Of a DNA stretch of 64,000 nt, positions 19,426 to 28,911 are shown piece after piece. The notes beneath the pieces were generated by a model that saw nothing but the letters and a program-made list of their open reading frames with translations, ran no database searches and was not told where the DNA came from. How positions within the stretch are numbered: position 1 is the stretch's first letter; the number at the start of each line of letters is the position of its first letter. The position numbers and the translations under genes are program-made. This DNA is from Arachidicoccus ginsenosidivorans (GTDB lineage: Bacteria > Bacteroidota > Bacteroidia > Chitinophagales > Chitinophagaceae): NCBI RefSeq assembly GCF_007971385.1, contig NZ_CP042434.1:3720001-3784000 (forward strand). Direction: 5' to 3'.

Positions 19426-19926
19426 ATGATTAAATTGCAAGTGATTGGAAATTTGGGCCGCGATTGCACGGTTAACAATGTGAACGGCCGAACAGTTATA
19501 AATTTTAGTGTCGCCCATACCGAAAGATACCGCGATAGTACGACTGGTGAACTCAAGCCTAAAACGATCTGGGTGGAATGTGCTTACTGGACGGAAAAGA
19601 CCGCTATTGCACCCTATCTTAAAAAAGGAACCCAGGTATATGCGGAAGGTACACCCGATACGCGTTCCTATACGACCCAAAGTGGGGAAAACAAAATCTC
19701 ACTTACTTTAAGGATCCATAATGTTCAATTGCTGGGCTCCAGACCAAGTGATGGCTATAACCAGGACGCAGGAGCTGGTGCAGGTTCAGAAAGCACTCAT
19801 AGCTCAGGGGTGGTTATTCCCAACCTGATAATGGCGGTAACGATGCTGGTGCTGGTTCAGGTCCTGGCAATTCCGGTGGCGCTGACGGCGGTGGTGCTGA
19901 TGATCTGCCCTTCTAAGCACATTTGA
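19426..19926 (+). CDS. ssb: Single-stranded DNA-binding protein, C-terminus in the wrong frame
   Basis: SSB coats single-stranded DNA at replication forks and recruits partners through a C-terminal acidic tip. Residues 1-110 are the OB fold (MIKLQVIGNLGRDCTVNNVN, TIWVECAYWTEKTA). After about residue 127 the given frame turns hydrophobic, and no acidic tail appears. The neighbouring frame from 19811 on reads a Gly/Asn/Asp-rich linker ending in ADDLPF and TAA at 19914-19916, which is the proper SSB tail. One extra G in GGGG at 19807-19810 would join the two. So this is one gene with a one-base deletion or read error, functional end 19916. A strong hairpin follows at 20102-20158. Confidence 0.9.
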   Translation: MIKLQVIGNLGRDCTVNNVNGRTVINFSVAHTERYRDSTTGELKPKTIWVECAYWTEKTAIAPYLKKGTQVYAEGTPDTRSYTTQSGENKISLTLRIHNVQLLGSRPSDGYNQDAGAGAGSESTHSSGVVIPNLIMAVTMLVLVQVLAIPVALTAVVLMICPSKHI

Positions 19927-20094
19927 CATTTGGGTACAAAGTATAAATCAGGCTGATTTTTAGCATTCAGCCATGGCAGCTACTTATTTACGCAGTACCG
20001 TAATTATACGCTCAGTTACCCTCATTTGAGGGCTATTTACCAAGAAGTGTTCGTCGCTTGGTCGATATTGCATAAAATAGTACAAAACAGCACA

Positions 20095-20158
20095 AAAAAA
20101 GAACCTGTCTGGTTTTTATCCCTTAAATGGTTTTTGCGGGGATACCGGACAGGTTTTT
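20095..20158. terminator. Bidirectional terminator between ssb and the next gene
   Basis: Imperfect stem (20102-20122 with 20138-20158) closed by a loop of about 15 nt, flanked by an A-run before and a T-run after. The rest of the 19927-20241 gap shows nothing recognisable. Confidence 0.75.
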
Positions 20159-20241
20159 TGTTGTATTGTCAAGCCGTAGGATGAATATTTATCGCATGCT
20201 GAGCAGAAGCAAGTAAAGCTTATGCCTCTTGCTTGTTTGTC

Positions 20242-21855
20242 CTATTTTGATGCCTCAAATTTTTCTACCAGGGCATTAATCTCTTCAACGCTTACATTTT
20301 TTTTCTGGTTGTCCAGATTGATTACTTCCAGCAGTCCCAGGCCGCCAGGTGTTTTGTGGTATGTATTGACTAGGTCTAACTGATCGCTTTTGTCTAATGC
20401 TCCGGTTGCTGTATCCCAGCTTTCCATGGTTGACAGACAACCGTCCGTAGGAGCATTGGGATAAAAGGACCAGCCCTCAAAGAAGCTACCATCCAAGGTA
20501 GAACCGTGAATAACAATATAGCGTCTGCCTGCAGCACCCGCCCAGAAACTTTGTTGCATGGGAGGATAGGACTGCCAGGAGGGGGGAAGTAAAATCTTAT
20601 AATTGTCCAGTTTTGTGCCAGTACTGTCATAGGGAAGTCCCCTGAAAAATACAGAGTCCGATTGGAAAGGTATAATTGATTGTAATGTAGGAGTAGGACC
20701 AATCAACTTATCAATGGATACCCTGGAACCGGCGATCCGGTAAAGGCCCTGTGGGGTGTTGCCGTTTGTAATAAAAGAAGGCAGTCCGCTGCCAGATCTT
20801 GCCAACTGCCGGAATATTTTCAATTTGCCGTTTTGATCCCTGGCAAAATGTCCATCTTCGTATTGTACGATGCATAGTCCACTGTAATTACGATCCCAGC
20901 GCTGAAAACTATAAATGGTTTTTTGTTTCCAAAGCTGCTGGTACCTGAATAACTCTATTACGGAAGGCGTGGGTGTTATTTGATCTGCAAGGTGTCTGAG
21001 CAGGTAACTGCTCAGTTGCCTAAGCAGTACATTTTGGCTGCTACCCGCAAACTGCTTTTCCATTTGCCGCATCAGCCTGTTTCTATTGGTAATGGAAGTA
21101 TCAATCCGGTAATCATATAACGCTGCAATGGCAAATAATTTTGGATCCCTTTCATAAGGGAGAATCTCCTTTATTTTATCCTTAAAGGTCACGGGATAGA
21201 TACCATAAACTGCTGTCAAAAGAGCAAACCTGGCAGATGGATCCAGCCGAAAATATTGCTCAAACATCTTCTCAAATCCACGCTGCGTGTACTGATTTTT
21301 GATCAAAAACTGGGTGGCTGATAAACAGGCATTTTCGAACTTATAATCTGTATACTGATTAAGTGGCCCAGAAAAAGTCTCCTTAATGGTTTTTTCCATT
21401 AAATACTTTTTAAAGCTGGCCCTACGGGCAGCCAGCACAAAATCACTATGGATCTCTTCTTTGTTATAATGAATCGCTTTAGGTATATAAATCTGTGGTG
21501 ATCCGGAAGTTTTTAGGGCCGTGCTCGCTGTATCAGAGGTTAGATCTGTGCTGTCTGCTACGGACAAAATCGTCTTATTGATACGATCGTTCAACTGTGC
21601 ATGGCTGGATAATGGAAAGGTGAAGGCGATAAGAGTAGCCAAAAGTAATGTTCCAGCTTTTTTATATGCATGACGGGCTAGGCCTTTGCCTTTAAAGACG
21701 GGTAATCTAAAATAAGATATTTGTTTGTGTTGAGACTGCGCCATTATTAATTGTACTACTGTTTGCGTTAACTGTTTGCGGATATTTACCACTTGTGGGG
21801 TATTTTTACCCGTTTTAGGATTTGACGTTGCCGCCCGGCTTTTTGTACCAGGCAA
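20242..21855 (-). CDS. Exported protein with an L,D-transpeptidase-like C-terminal motif
   Basis: 537 residues. A membrane or signal segment lies at about 66-86 (KAGTLLLATLIAFTFPLSSH, then AQ). Residues 90-330 are helical and of unknown family. Near 445-500 come YIVIHGSTLDGSF and APTDGCLST: a His-Gly pair and a Gly-Cys pair spaced as in YkuD L,D-transpeptidases, which cross-link peptidoglycan or anchor proteins with a catalytic Cys. The start is uncertain: ATG at 21855 lies close behind a -7 box at 21901-21894, but ATG at 21744 (500 residues) would give a shorter pre-signal stretch. The gene is alone and ends at a terminator shared with ssb. Confidence 0.75.
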   Translation of the reverse strand: MPGTKSRAATSNPKTGKNTPQVVNIRKQLTQTVVQLIMAQSQHKQISYFRLPVFKGKGLARHAYKKAGTLLLATLIAFTFPLSSHAQLNDRINKTILSVADSTDLTSDTASTALKTSGSPQIYIPKAIHYNKEEIHSDFVLAARRASFKKYLMEKTIKETFSGPLNQYTDYKFENACLSATQFLIKNQYTQRGFEKMFEQYFRLDPSARFALLTAVYGIYPVTFKDKIKEILPYERDPKLFAIAALYDYRIDTSITNRNRLMRQMEKQFAGSSQNVLLRQLSSYLLRHLADQITPTPSVIELFRYQQLWKQKTIYSFQRWDRNYSGLCIVQYEDGHFARDQNGKLKIFRQLARSGSGLPSFITNGNTPQGLYRIAGSRVSIDKLIGPTPTLQSIIPFQSDSVFFRGLPYDSTGTKLDNYKILLPPSWQSYPPMQQSFWAGAAGRRYIVIHGSTLDGSFFEGWSFYPNAPTDGCLSTMESWDTATGALDKSDQLDLVNTYHKTPGGLGLLEVINLDNQKKNVSVEEINALVEKFEASK

Positions 21856-21893
21856 AAAAACGGTTTTGACCGGTTAAATCAAAAATGCAGCCA

Positions 21894-21901
21894 CAAAAGT
21901 A
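21894..21901 (-). promoter_or_regulatory. Possible promoter of the L,D-transpeptidase-like gene
   Basis: TACTTTTG on the minus strand at 21901-21894 fits the -7 consensus; the ATG at 21855 follows about 40 bases on. Confidence 0.4.
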
Positions 21902-21991
21902 CACATTTTACAGTCGCTTGTCACGGTTGATCAAAGCACCAAAAATAATCCCTGAAATTTAAAGCGGCCTTATAAAGCCGCCAGCTTGCCC

Positions 21992-21999
21992 TATCTTTG
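21992..21999 (+). promoter_or_regulatory. Promoter of the Ldh-family dehydrogenase, -7 box
   Basis: TATCTTTG at 21992-21999 fits TAnnTTTG. It overlaps an in-frame upstream extension of the next gene and so shows that translation starts at the ATG at 22018. Confidence 0.5.
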
Positions 22000-22017
22000 T
22001 TGCTCAATTTATTATAT

Positions 22018-23100
22018 ATGCAAAGTTCTTATAGTTATCAGGCTTTATATAGATTTACCCTGGATGTATTTAAGAAAATAGGTTGTAATGACCCGCATGC
22101 CCAGATTGCGGCTAAAGTTTTATTGAGTGCAGATATGCGGGGGGTGGACAGTCATGGTATTGCCAGACTGACAGGTTATGTCCGTCTTTGGGAGGCGGGT
22201 CGGGTCAATCCAAACCCCGACATTCAAATTGTTCACCAGACGCCTTCCACGGCAGTTGTAGATGGTGACAAAGGATTGGGTTTGGTGGTTGCCCATAAGG
22301 CCATGCAAATAGCTATGGATAAAGCAGAAAAGGTCGGCACTGGCTGGGTTAGCGTTAAAAACAGCAACCATTTTGGTATTGCCGGTATTCATGCTATGAT
22401 GGCCCTGGAAAAAGATATGATTGGCATGGCCATGACCAATGCCAGCGCACTGGTCGCACCGACCTTTTCGTCAGAAAGAATGCTGGGAACCAATCCGATT
22501 GCCGTAGCGATCCCCGCGGGCAATCAACCGCCCTTTGTAGCGGATCTGGCCACCACTACTGTGGCCAATGGTAAACTGGAGGTGGCCTCTCGTAAAAATG
22601 AATCCATTCCCAAAGGTTGGGCACAGGATAATCAGGGGCTTCCCAGTGAAGATCCCGCATGCGTTAAACAGGGTGGTGCGCTGCTGCCACTCGGGGGCGA
22701 CAGAACGCATGGCAGCCATAAAGGTTACGCATTAAGTAGCGTGGTGGATATCTTCTCGGCTGTGTTGAGCGGCGCCTCTTACGGGCCTTGGGCGCCACCT
22801 TTTCCGGCCTATATTCCCATGCCGGAAAATATGCCAGGCGAGGGCCTGGGACATTTTCTGGGCGCCATGCGGGTAGATGCTTTTCGCAGCAAAGAAAGCT
22901 TTTTTGAAAACATGGATAATTGGATTAACCGTTTTAAAAATGCAACGCCGGCAGCGGGGCATGAGCGGGTACTAATTCCAGGCATGCCGGAAGCGGAAAA
23001 AGAGGCCTACCACAAGCGCCATGGGATTCCTTTGCTAGATGCGGTGATAGGTGATCTGCAACAATTGGCGGAAAAACTAGGGGTGCAACCTCTGGATTAA
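22018..23100 (+). CDS. Malate/L-lactate/ureidoglycolate dehydrogenase family protein (Ldh_2)
   Basis: NAD(P)-dependent 2-hydroxyacid or amidoglycolate oxidoreductase of the Ldh_2 fold, distinct from classical malate dehydrogenase. The 360-residue length fits. Family landmarks are ADMRGVDSHGIARL near residues 38-51 (catalytic His), NSNHFGIAGIHAMMALE (substrate and NAD site), GTNPIAVAIPA, and SHKGYALSSVVDIFSAVLSG. The start is MQSSYSYQAL at 22018, set by the -7 box just upstream. Substrate not determined; ureidoglycolate or sulfolactate are possible. Monocistronic. Confidence 0.93.
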   Translation: MQSSYSYQALYRFTLDVFKKIGCNDPHAQIAAKVLLSADMRGVDSHGIARLTGYVRLWEAGRVNPNPDIQIVHQTPSTAVVDGDKGLGLVVAHKAMQIAMDKAEKVGTGWVSVKNSNHFGIAGIHAMMALEKDMIGMAMTNASALVAPTFSSERMLGTNPIAVAIPAGNQPPFVADLATTTVANGKLEVASRKNESIPKGWAQDNQGLPSEDPACVKQGGALLPLGGDRTHGSHKGYALSSVVDIFSAVLSGASYGPWAPPFPAYIPMPENMPGEGLGHFLGAMRVDAFRSKESFFENMDNWINRFKNATPAAGHERVLIPGMPEAEKEAYHKRHGIPLLDAVIGDLQQLAEKLGVQPLD

Positions 23101-23212
23101 GCCATTTAAAATTAATAACACTGAATAATATACAAATTAAAGCAGCTGCAATGGCATAGTGTTTGTTTTGTATATGTTTAATTAAAAAACCTGAAAATCA
23201 AACTGTTCTACC

Positions 23213-24616
23213 ATGAAAATGAAAAAATTTTTACTAATGGGCATAGGTGCCCTTATGGCTGTAGCCAGCCAGGCACAAAATGCGGATTATTCTTTGCCGC
23301 GCGTTACTCCTTTTTCCGGGGTCAATGATTACCGGACCTGGTCCATTGGTGCCTGGGGTGGGGTATCCACGGCTGTCACGCCTTTTGGCAATAATGATTT
23401 TAAACGCCTGGGATTTGATCAAATGAGTGCTTTATATGGCATTAGTCTTAAAAAGCAGATCTATCATGGTTTTGGTCTCCAGGCAGATGTATTACGCGGT
23501 CAGGTAAAAGGCCATGTCAAGACCAGCCAAGGCAGTTGGATGTATGCCTTACCTGCTGATGGGTTCTCTATCACAGATCATTTTAAAACCAATATCGATC
23601 TGGCAGCCTCTTTAAGTGGGGTGTTTACACTAGGTACTATTAATTGGCTGAACCGTCAGGCGACGGTACTGCCTTATATTAGTGCGGGTGGTGGTTATAT
23701 GCGCTTTCATACCCAGGTTGGCAGTGAAGGTGATTTAGATAATTATGTCAATAATGATGGGACGTTTACGGACGATAAGCCAGATCCCTCTACTGCATTT
23801 TATATACCGGTAGGCGTAGGTGCTAAATTTAATGTTGCCACCGGGATCAACCTGGATCTGAGCTATCATACAAATTTTATCAATCATCGTTATTTTGATG
23901 GGGTCTCTGGCAGTGGACATAATGATAAATTCTCTGGTGTACGCGTAGGTATTGAGTTTGCCCTGGGCAGTCCAAGTAAACCGCAGCTGGCTGTCGTAAA
24001 TGCGCCGGCTCAGTTAGCCATGGATCTATATGAACGCAATCAGGATTTAAAACGTCAGTTAGATCAGGCAAACGAGCATAATCAGCAGGCCATTGAAGGG
24101 CTGCGTAGCCAGCTTGAAGACGCTAAAAAGGACAGTGATGCAGATGGTGTGGCTGATATTTTTGATAAATGTCCCAATACAGAAAATGGTGTAAGAGTGG
24201 ATGGCGCCGGCTGTCCTTTGCCACAACCCAAACAAATCATCAAACAGGAGAAAGTCGTCGTGACCCAGCAAGATCGTAAGATTGTCGACGAAGCGATCAA
24301 AGACCTGGAATTTGATTTGGGAAAGGCCACCATTCGGGCGGCTTCTTACCCGAGTCTGGATAGGGTAGCAGAACTGTTGGTCAATAAACATTTTAGTCTT
24401 AAACTGGCAGGGCATACTGATAACACAGGAAGTAATGCGCTGAACATGCGTCTTTCCAAAGAAAGAGCAGAGGCTGTAAAAGCATATCTGGTCTCCAAAG
24501 GCGCCAATGCTTCCCGAATTGAAGCGGTGGGTTATGGCAGCAGTCAGCCCATTGCCACCAATGATACGCCGGAAGGCAGACAGCAAAACCGCCGGGTAGA
24601 GTTTACGCTTTATTAA
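23213..24616 (+). CDS. OmpA-family outer membrane protein with TSP3-like repeat
   Basis: 467 residues anchoring the outer membrane to peptidoglycan. A signal peptide (MKMKKFLLMGIGALMAVASQ, cleaved before AQ) is followed by a barrel of about 230 residues, a short coiled linker around 265-305 (QDLKRQLDQANEHNQQAIEG), a thrombospondin-3-like Ca-binding motif (DSDADGVADIFDKCPNT) and the OmpA C-terminal domain, which contains LAGHTDNTGSNALNMRLSKE and the final GRQQNRRVEF. Signature residues for diaminopimelate binding (Asp in HTDNTG, Arg in NRRVEF) are present. It stands alone; no terminator seen just downstream. Confidence 0.95.
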   Translation: MKMKKFLLMGIGALMAVASQAQNADYSLPRVTPFSGVNDYRTWSIGAWGGVSTAVTPFGNNDFKRLGFDQMSALYGISLKKQIYHGFGLQADVLRGQVKGHVKTSQGSWMYALPADGFSITDHFKTNIDLAASLSGVFTLGTINWLNRQATVLPYISAGGGYMRFHTQVGSEGDLDNYVNNDGTFTDDKPDPSTAFYIPVGVGAKFNVATGINLDLSYHTNFINHRYFDGVSGSGHNDKFSGVRVGIEFALGSPSKPQLAVVNAPAQLAMDLYERNQDLKRQLDQANEHNQQAIEGLRSQLEDAKKDSDADGVADIFDKCPNTENGVRVDGAGCPLPQPKQIIKQEKVVVTQQDRKIVDEAIKDLEFDLGKATIRAASYPSLDRVAELLVNKHFSLKLAGHTDNTGSNALNMRLSKERAEAVKAYLVSKGANASRIEAVGYGSSQPIATNDTPEGRQQNRRVEFTLY

Positions 24617-24863
24617 TTTATTTTTAAAAGCAAGGCGGAATTAATAAAAGCGCTCTTGTTTTATCCTTGATTTGAAAGGCAATAAGGCGGCATCAGTATG
24701 CAAAAATAATGACCTATTATTTGCCTACTGGTGCCGCACTTTTTTTGATAATTTTAAAGGATTTATCCGGCAATTTGTTCGCCGGCTCTTGCATTCAGTC
24801 TTCAATGCAAGTATTGAATCAGAGAAGTGCTTGTCAGATGCTAAAAACAATATAGAAATCCAA

Positions 24864-25370
24864 TTATGCACCGAGCAGGATTTTTTTATAGATTTCGGCC
24901 TTTTGATCCAGGCTGAGCCGGGCATACCGGGGGGAAGGAGAAGGTAGTAACACCGTATGCGGGTAATCTGGAAAACAGTACTTAAAATGCTTTTCAACAA
25001 AACGACTGGTAAAACATACGCTAACGCAAGGATAGTGCTTTAGTATTTGGCCAATGGCCTGGTCGTTATAAGCGATGATTTTGAGATCCTGATCTGCATT
25101 GGACATTTTTAATCTTTGAACCTGAAGCAGGATGTCAACGATACCAATACCATAAGCGGATAAAACAGCGGCTTTGACCTTTTGGTTCGTTAAAGGCTGG
25201 TCAAAAACTTTTTCAAGGATTTTCCAGAGCTGATTACGTTTAGCACTGTAAAACCAATTATTGTCTGGATCCGTGGATAGGGTAGAAGTGCGTCCAGGAA
25301 AACTGCCCATTATCAGTGCTTTTAATGGCTGGGGAAGGAAAGGTGCGTGTGGATGGGTCTCGATTAACAT
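24864..25370 (-). CDS. Uracil-DNA glycosylase-superfamily protein (hypoxanthine-DNA glycosylase type)
   Basis: 168 residues of the UDG fold. MGSFPGRTS near residue 21 is the family's active-site loop, and LLPSPSPRYARLS near 140 replaces the usual HPSP loop; these fit the TIGR04274 class that removes hypoxanthine from DNA. It starts ATG 25370, with a minus-strand -7 box at 25382-25375 only a few bases away, so the leader is minimal. Divergent from a DUF1543 gene. Substrate specificity is inferred from loop similarity only. Confidence 0.8.
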   Translation of the reverse strand: MLIETHPHAPFLPQPLKALIMGSFPGRTSTLSTDPDNNWFYSAKRNQLWKILEKVFDQPLTNQKVKAAVLSAYGIGIVDILLQVQRLKMSNADQDLKIIAYNDQAIGQILKHYPCVSVCFTSRFVEKHFKYCFPDYPHTVLLPSPSPRYARLSLDQKAEIYKKILLGA

Positions 25371-25374
25371 AGCG

Positions 25375-25382
25375 CAAAGGTA
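25375..25382 (-). promoter_or_regulatory. DNA glycosylase promoter, -7 box
   Basis: TACCTTTG(C) on the minus strand, immediately before the ATG at 25370. Confidence 0.45.
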
Positions 25383-25435
25383 ATTTTTTTGTCCTTTGCT
25401 CAGATCTTTCCCAGGAATCTGCTTATTTTTAGCCT

Positions 25436-26050
25436 ATGAATCCTCCCATGAATCAACCTGCGCTTTATATGTGTCTGATTGGCTGTAAGCCAGCCGGCAG
25501 ACATATTGAACAACATGATATTTTTTTTGGCATTGCGGCGACTGCTACAGAACTTATCAGCCAAATGCAGGCCTTTTGGCCGGATGGTGGCAGGCTCCAT
25601 CTGGACGCCTGGCGTCGGGTAAGCCGCGTTGGTGGGGTGGAAGTATTGGTTCAACAAAAGCGCGCGGAGGGATTGAATGCGCAAAAATGGAAAGAGAGCA
25701 GCAAAGAGAGTGATCGCAAGCTGTATTTTATTAATCTGGGTGGTTACCAGGAGGGCAAATTTGAGGAATACCACCATAAATTAATTACCCTACAACCAGG
25801 TAAAGCAGCTGCAATAAAGGCCGCCAAACAGGAAGGCTTTTTTATACAGGCCGCTGGCTCCCATGTGGATGATCAGTACGGTGTGGATATAGATGATCTG
25901 TATAGTGTCGAAGATATCCTGCCCGAGGCGCTGAAAGCAGAATATTATCTGATTTTCAAAGATATACCGGAGCCGCAGGCCTTGAATAATCAAGAGGATA
26001 CTTGGCAGATTGGCTATACCAAATTAAGTCAGCTGGAGAAAATGTTTTGA
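25436..26050 (+). CDS. DUF1543 domain protein
   Basis: 204 residues carrying two copies of the DUF1543 pattern. The first half has YMCLIGCKPAGRHIEQHDIFFG and the second YFINLGGYQEGKFEEYHHK with KAAKQEGFFIQAAGSHVDD. The family is widespread in Bacteroidota and Proteobacteria and has no assigned function. The start could be ATG 25436 or 25448. It lies between a glycosylase gene and topoisomerase IV A, all reading away or along the plus strand. Confidence 0.85.
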   Translation: MNPPMNQPALYMCLIGCKPAGRHIEQHDIFFGIAATATELISQMQAFWPDGGRLHLDAWRRVSRVGGVEVLVQQKRAEGLNAQKWKESSKESDRKLYFINLGGYQEGKFEEYHHKLITLQPGKAAAIKAAKQEGFFIQAAGSHVDDQYGVDIDDLYSVEDILPEALKAEYYLIFKDIPEPQALNNQEDTWQIGYTKLSQLEKMF

Positions 26051-26130
26051 TTATCAGCTAATTAAAAACAATTGGCTGCTATTGGCAATCGCTTGGTTGT
26101 TTTCAGGTATGCTAAAGTTTTTATGCACAG

Positions 26131-26165
26131 TTGCAGCTTTTACCAAAAAAGCATATTATATTTGC
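26131..26165 (+). promoter_or_regulatory. Probable parC promoter
   Basis: TTG at 26131-26133, spacer of 23 bp, then TATATTTGC at 26157-26165. The leader to the ATG at 26280 would be about 110 nt. Confidence 0.5.
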
Positions 26166-26279
26166 TCGCCTCACTTAAAAAAAATATTGAAAGCAGGGGC
26201 CGTAAAAGCGGATAATTCCATTATATTGCCCCAGGCAATATCAAAGTTAACAGGATATATAATAGGATATTAATAATAC

Positions 26280-28814
26280 ATGGCAAAAGATTCAAAGAAA
26301 GAAGTACGAAGAGAATTAGACCTGAGCATCAGTACAGGTGTCCAGGGGCAATATAAAACATGGTTTTTAGATTACGCTTCCTATGTAATACTAGAGCGTG
26401 CGGTTCCTGCTGTGGAGGATGGTTTAAAACCTGTACAGCGAAGGATTCTGCATGCGATGAAAGAAATGGATGATGGCCGCTATAATAAGGTGGCCAATAT
26501 TATCGGTCAATCCATGCAATATCATCCACATGGTGATATGAGTATCGGGGATGCCTTGGTCAATATGGGGCAAAAAGATTTGCTGATTGATTGCCAGGGT
26601 AACTGGGGTGATGTCAGAACAGGCGACTCTGCTGCTGCCTCCCGTTATATTGAGGCGAGACTCTCTAAACTGGCCCTGGAAATCGCATTTAACCATAAAA
26701 CAACTGCCTGGCAGCTGAGTTACGATGGTCGTAAAAATGAGCCCATCACCCTGCCAATGAAATTCCCCTTACTGCTTGCGCAAGGCGCCGAAGGGATTGC
26801 CGTGGGGTTATCGACCAAAATCTTACCTCATAATTTTATTGAACTCTGTGAGGCCTCTATCAAATACCTGAAAGGCAAAAAATTTGAGTTATATCCAGAT
26901 TTTCTAACCGGAGGAATGATTGATATCTCTCATTACAATAAAGGGAAAAGAGGGGGAAAGGTCAAAGTAAGGGCCATCATTGAAGAGCAGGACAAAAGAA
27001 CCCTGGTTATCAAAAGCGTGCCTTATGGTGTTACGACATCTTCCCTGGTAGACAGCATTGTAAAAGCCAATGATAATGGTAAGATCAAAATCAAAAAAGT
27101 AACCGATGGTACTGCCCAGGAGGTCGCTATCTATGTTGAGTTGGCTTCCGGTATTTCTCCAGATATTACCATTGATGCCCTTTATGCATTTACAGACTGT
27201 GAGATCAGTATTTCTCCCAATGCCTGTGTTATTGTAGACAATAAACCACGCTTTATTACGGTCCATGAACTGTTGGAGACCTCTACTGAGAATACCAAAT
27301 CCCTGTTAAAAAGGGAATTGGAGATCAAACTCGCAGAACTGGAAGAAAAATGGCATTACACCTCACTGGAAAAAATCTTCTTTGAGGAAAAGATATACAA
27401 AGAGCTGGAACAAAAACATAAGAGCTGGGACGTGGTGATTGATGCAATCGACAAAGCCTTTGGCCCTTATAAAAAGAAACTGAAACGTCCCATTGAAAGA
27501 GAGGATCTGCTGAAACTGACAGAAAAGCCAGTAAGACGTATTTATAGACTGGATATCAATGACTTGATTGAACAGATCAAAGCCATTGATGAGGAAATCA
27601 ATCAGGTTAAATTCAATTTGGAGCATCTCAATGATTTTTCCATTGCTTATTTTGAGAACCTGATTAAAAAGTTTGGCAAGGGCAGGGAAAGAAAAACAGA
27701 GATCAAACTCTTTGATGCTATTGAAGCAAAGCATGTCGTGATTGCCAACACTAAGCTGTATATTAATGCAGCGGAAGGCTTTATCGGAACCAGTCTGAAG
27801 AAAAATGACTTTTTGTGTGAGTGTTCAGATCTGGATGATATTATCTGCTTTACCAAGGCCGGTACCATGAAAGTGGTTCGGGTAGCGGATAAGGTTTTTA
27901 TTGGCAAGGATATCCTGCATGCCGCTGTATTCCAAAAAGGGGATGAAAGGACGACCTATAACATGATCTATGTAGATGGTAAATCAGCTGTTAGTTATGC
28001 CAAACGCTTTAATGTAACATCCATTACCAGGGACAAAGAATATGACCTGACAAAAGGAAGCGATAAAAGTAAAGTGCATTATTTCTCTGCCAACCCCAAT
28101 GGAGAAGCAGAAGTGGTGCGCATCCTTTTAAGCCCTAACTGCAGTGCCCGGCATAAGGAACTGGATTTTGATTTTAGTACACTTGAGATTAAGGGCCGCG
28201 GCTCTAATGGAAATCAGGTCGTAAAATATCCTATTCGCTCCGTCAAACTCAAAGAGAAAGGTAAGTCGACCTTAGAAGGCAGAAAGTTATGGTTTGATGA
28301 TAAATTCGGAAGGCTCAATAGTGAAGAAAAAGGAACGCTATTAGGGACCTTTGATGATGAAAATATCCTGGTCATTTATAATGACGGTAGTTATGAAATC
28401 GTAGATACGGAACTCTCGCAAAGGTTCGATGTAGATAAAGTACTGCTGATTGAAAAATTTGATCCTGAAAAGGTCATCACTGCAGTGTATCTGGATAATG
28501 ACAAAAAACAGTTTAATGTAAAACGGTTTAAAATTGAAACCAATACCCTTAAATCCAAGTTTAGCTTTATAAAAGATGGTGAGGGCAATTATGTAGAGGC
28601 GGTCACCATGGATGCACAACCCGTCTTACAGGTACAGATTGGTCGGGGATCCGCTCAGAGAACGACCAAGTTCAGAATTGCCAATCTGGTAGAGGTCATG
28701 GGCTGGAAGGCCGTAGGAGCTAAGCTCATGGACTTTAGCAAATCTGTGGCAATGGAGTGGGTTAGTCCCAAAAAATCAACTGGTTCTTCAGACGATCAGC
28801 CAAGTTTGTTTTAG
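26280..28814 (+). CDS. parC: DNA topoisomerase IV subunit A (ParC-type)
   Basis: Breaks and rejoins DNA to unlink daughter chromosomes. The catalytic Tyr is residue 123 (SAAASRYIEARLS), preceded by GLKPVQRRILHAM and the QSMQYHPHGDMSIGDAL segment. The long coiled coil and tower follow, then a C-terminal beta-pinwheel of about 350 residues without a GyrA box. The 844-residue length is slightly short of GyrA, as in Bacteroidota topoisomerase IV A. A parE partner is not adjacent, which is mildly unusual. The start ATG is preceded by an AT-rich leader, and a bidirectional hairpin follows. Confidence 0.95.
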   Translation: MAKDSKKEVRRELDLSISTGVQGQYKTWFLDYASYVILERAVPAVEDGLKPVQRRILHAMKEMDDGRYNKVANIIGQSMQYHPHGDMSIGDALVNMGQKDLLIDCQGNWGDVRTGDSAAASRYIEARLSKLALEIAFNHKTTAWQLSYDGRKNEPITLPMKFPLLLAQGAEGIAVGLSTKILPHNFIELCEASIKYLKGKKFELYPDFLTGGMIDISHYNKGKRGGKVKVRAIIEEQDKRTLVIKSVPYGVTTSSLVDSIVKANDNGKIKIKKVTDGTAQEVAIYVELASGISPDITIDALYAFTDCEISISPNACVIVDNKPRFITVHELLETSTENTKSLLKRELEIKLAELEEKWHYTSLEKIFFEEKIYKELEQKHKSWDVVIDAIDKAFGPYKKKLKRPIEREDLLKLTEKPVRRIYRLDINDLIEQIKAIDEEINQVKFNLEHLNDFSIAYFENLIKKFGKGRERKTEIKLFDAIEAKHVVIANTKLYINAAEGFIGTSLKKNDFLCECSDLDDIICFTKAGTMKVVRVADKVFIGKDILHAAVFQKGDERTTYNMIYVDGKSAVSYAKRFNVTSITRDKEYDLTKGSDKSKVHYFSANPNGEAEVVRILLSPNCSARHKELDFDFSTLEIKGRGSNGNQVVKYPIRSVKLKEKGKSTLEGRKLWFDDKFGRLNSEEKGTLLGTFDDENILVIYNDGSYEIVDTELSQRFDVDKVLLIEKFDPEKVITAVYLDNDKKQFNVKRFKIETNTLKSKFSFIKDGEGNYVEAVTMDAQPVLQVQIGRGSAQRTTKFRIANLVEVMGWKAVGAKLMDFSKSVAMEWVSPKKSTGSSDDQPSLF

Positions 28815-28847
28815 CTGATAGGAGTCGTCTAACAGCTATTAAATATT

Positions 28848-28887
28848 AAAAAGCCTGTTTCCATTACATTTGGAAACAGGCTTTTTT
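28848..28887. terminator. Bidirectional terminator between parC and TerC-type gene
   Basis: Perfect 15-bp stem (28848-28862 with 28872-28886), 9-nt loop, A-run and T-run at the two sides. It serves both convergent genes. Confidence 0.88.
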
Positions 28888-28911
28888 AATAATTTAACGG
28901 ATGGGCCGGAT

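Noticed and set aside
19801..19815. Programmed -1 frameshift site in ssb
   Set aside because: The zero-frame codons TCA GGG GTG do not form a good slippery heptamer, and no stem-loop follows; a lost base is simpler.
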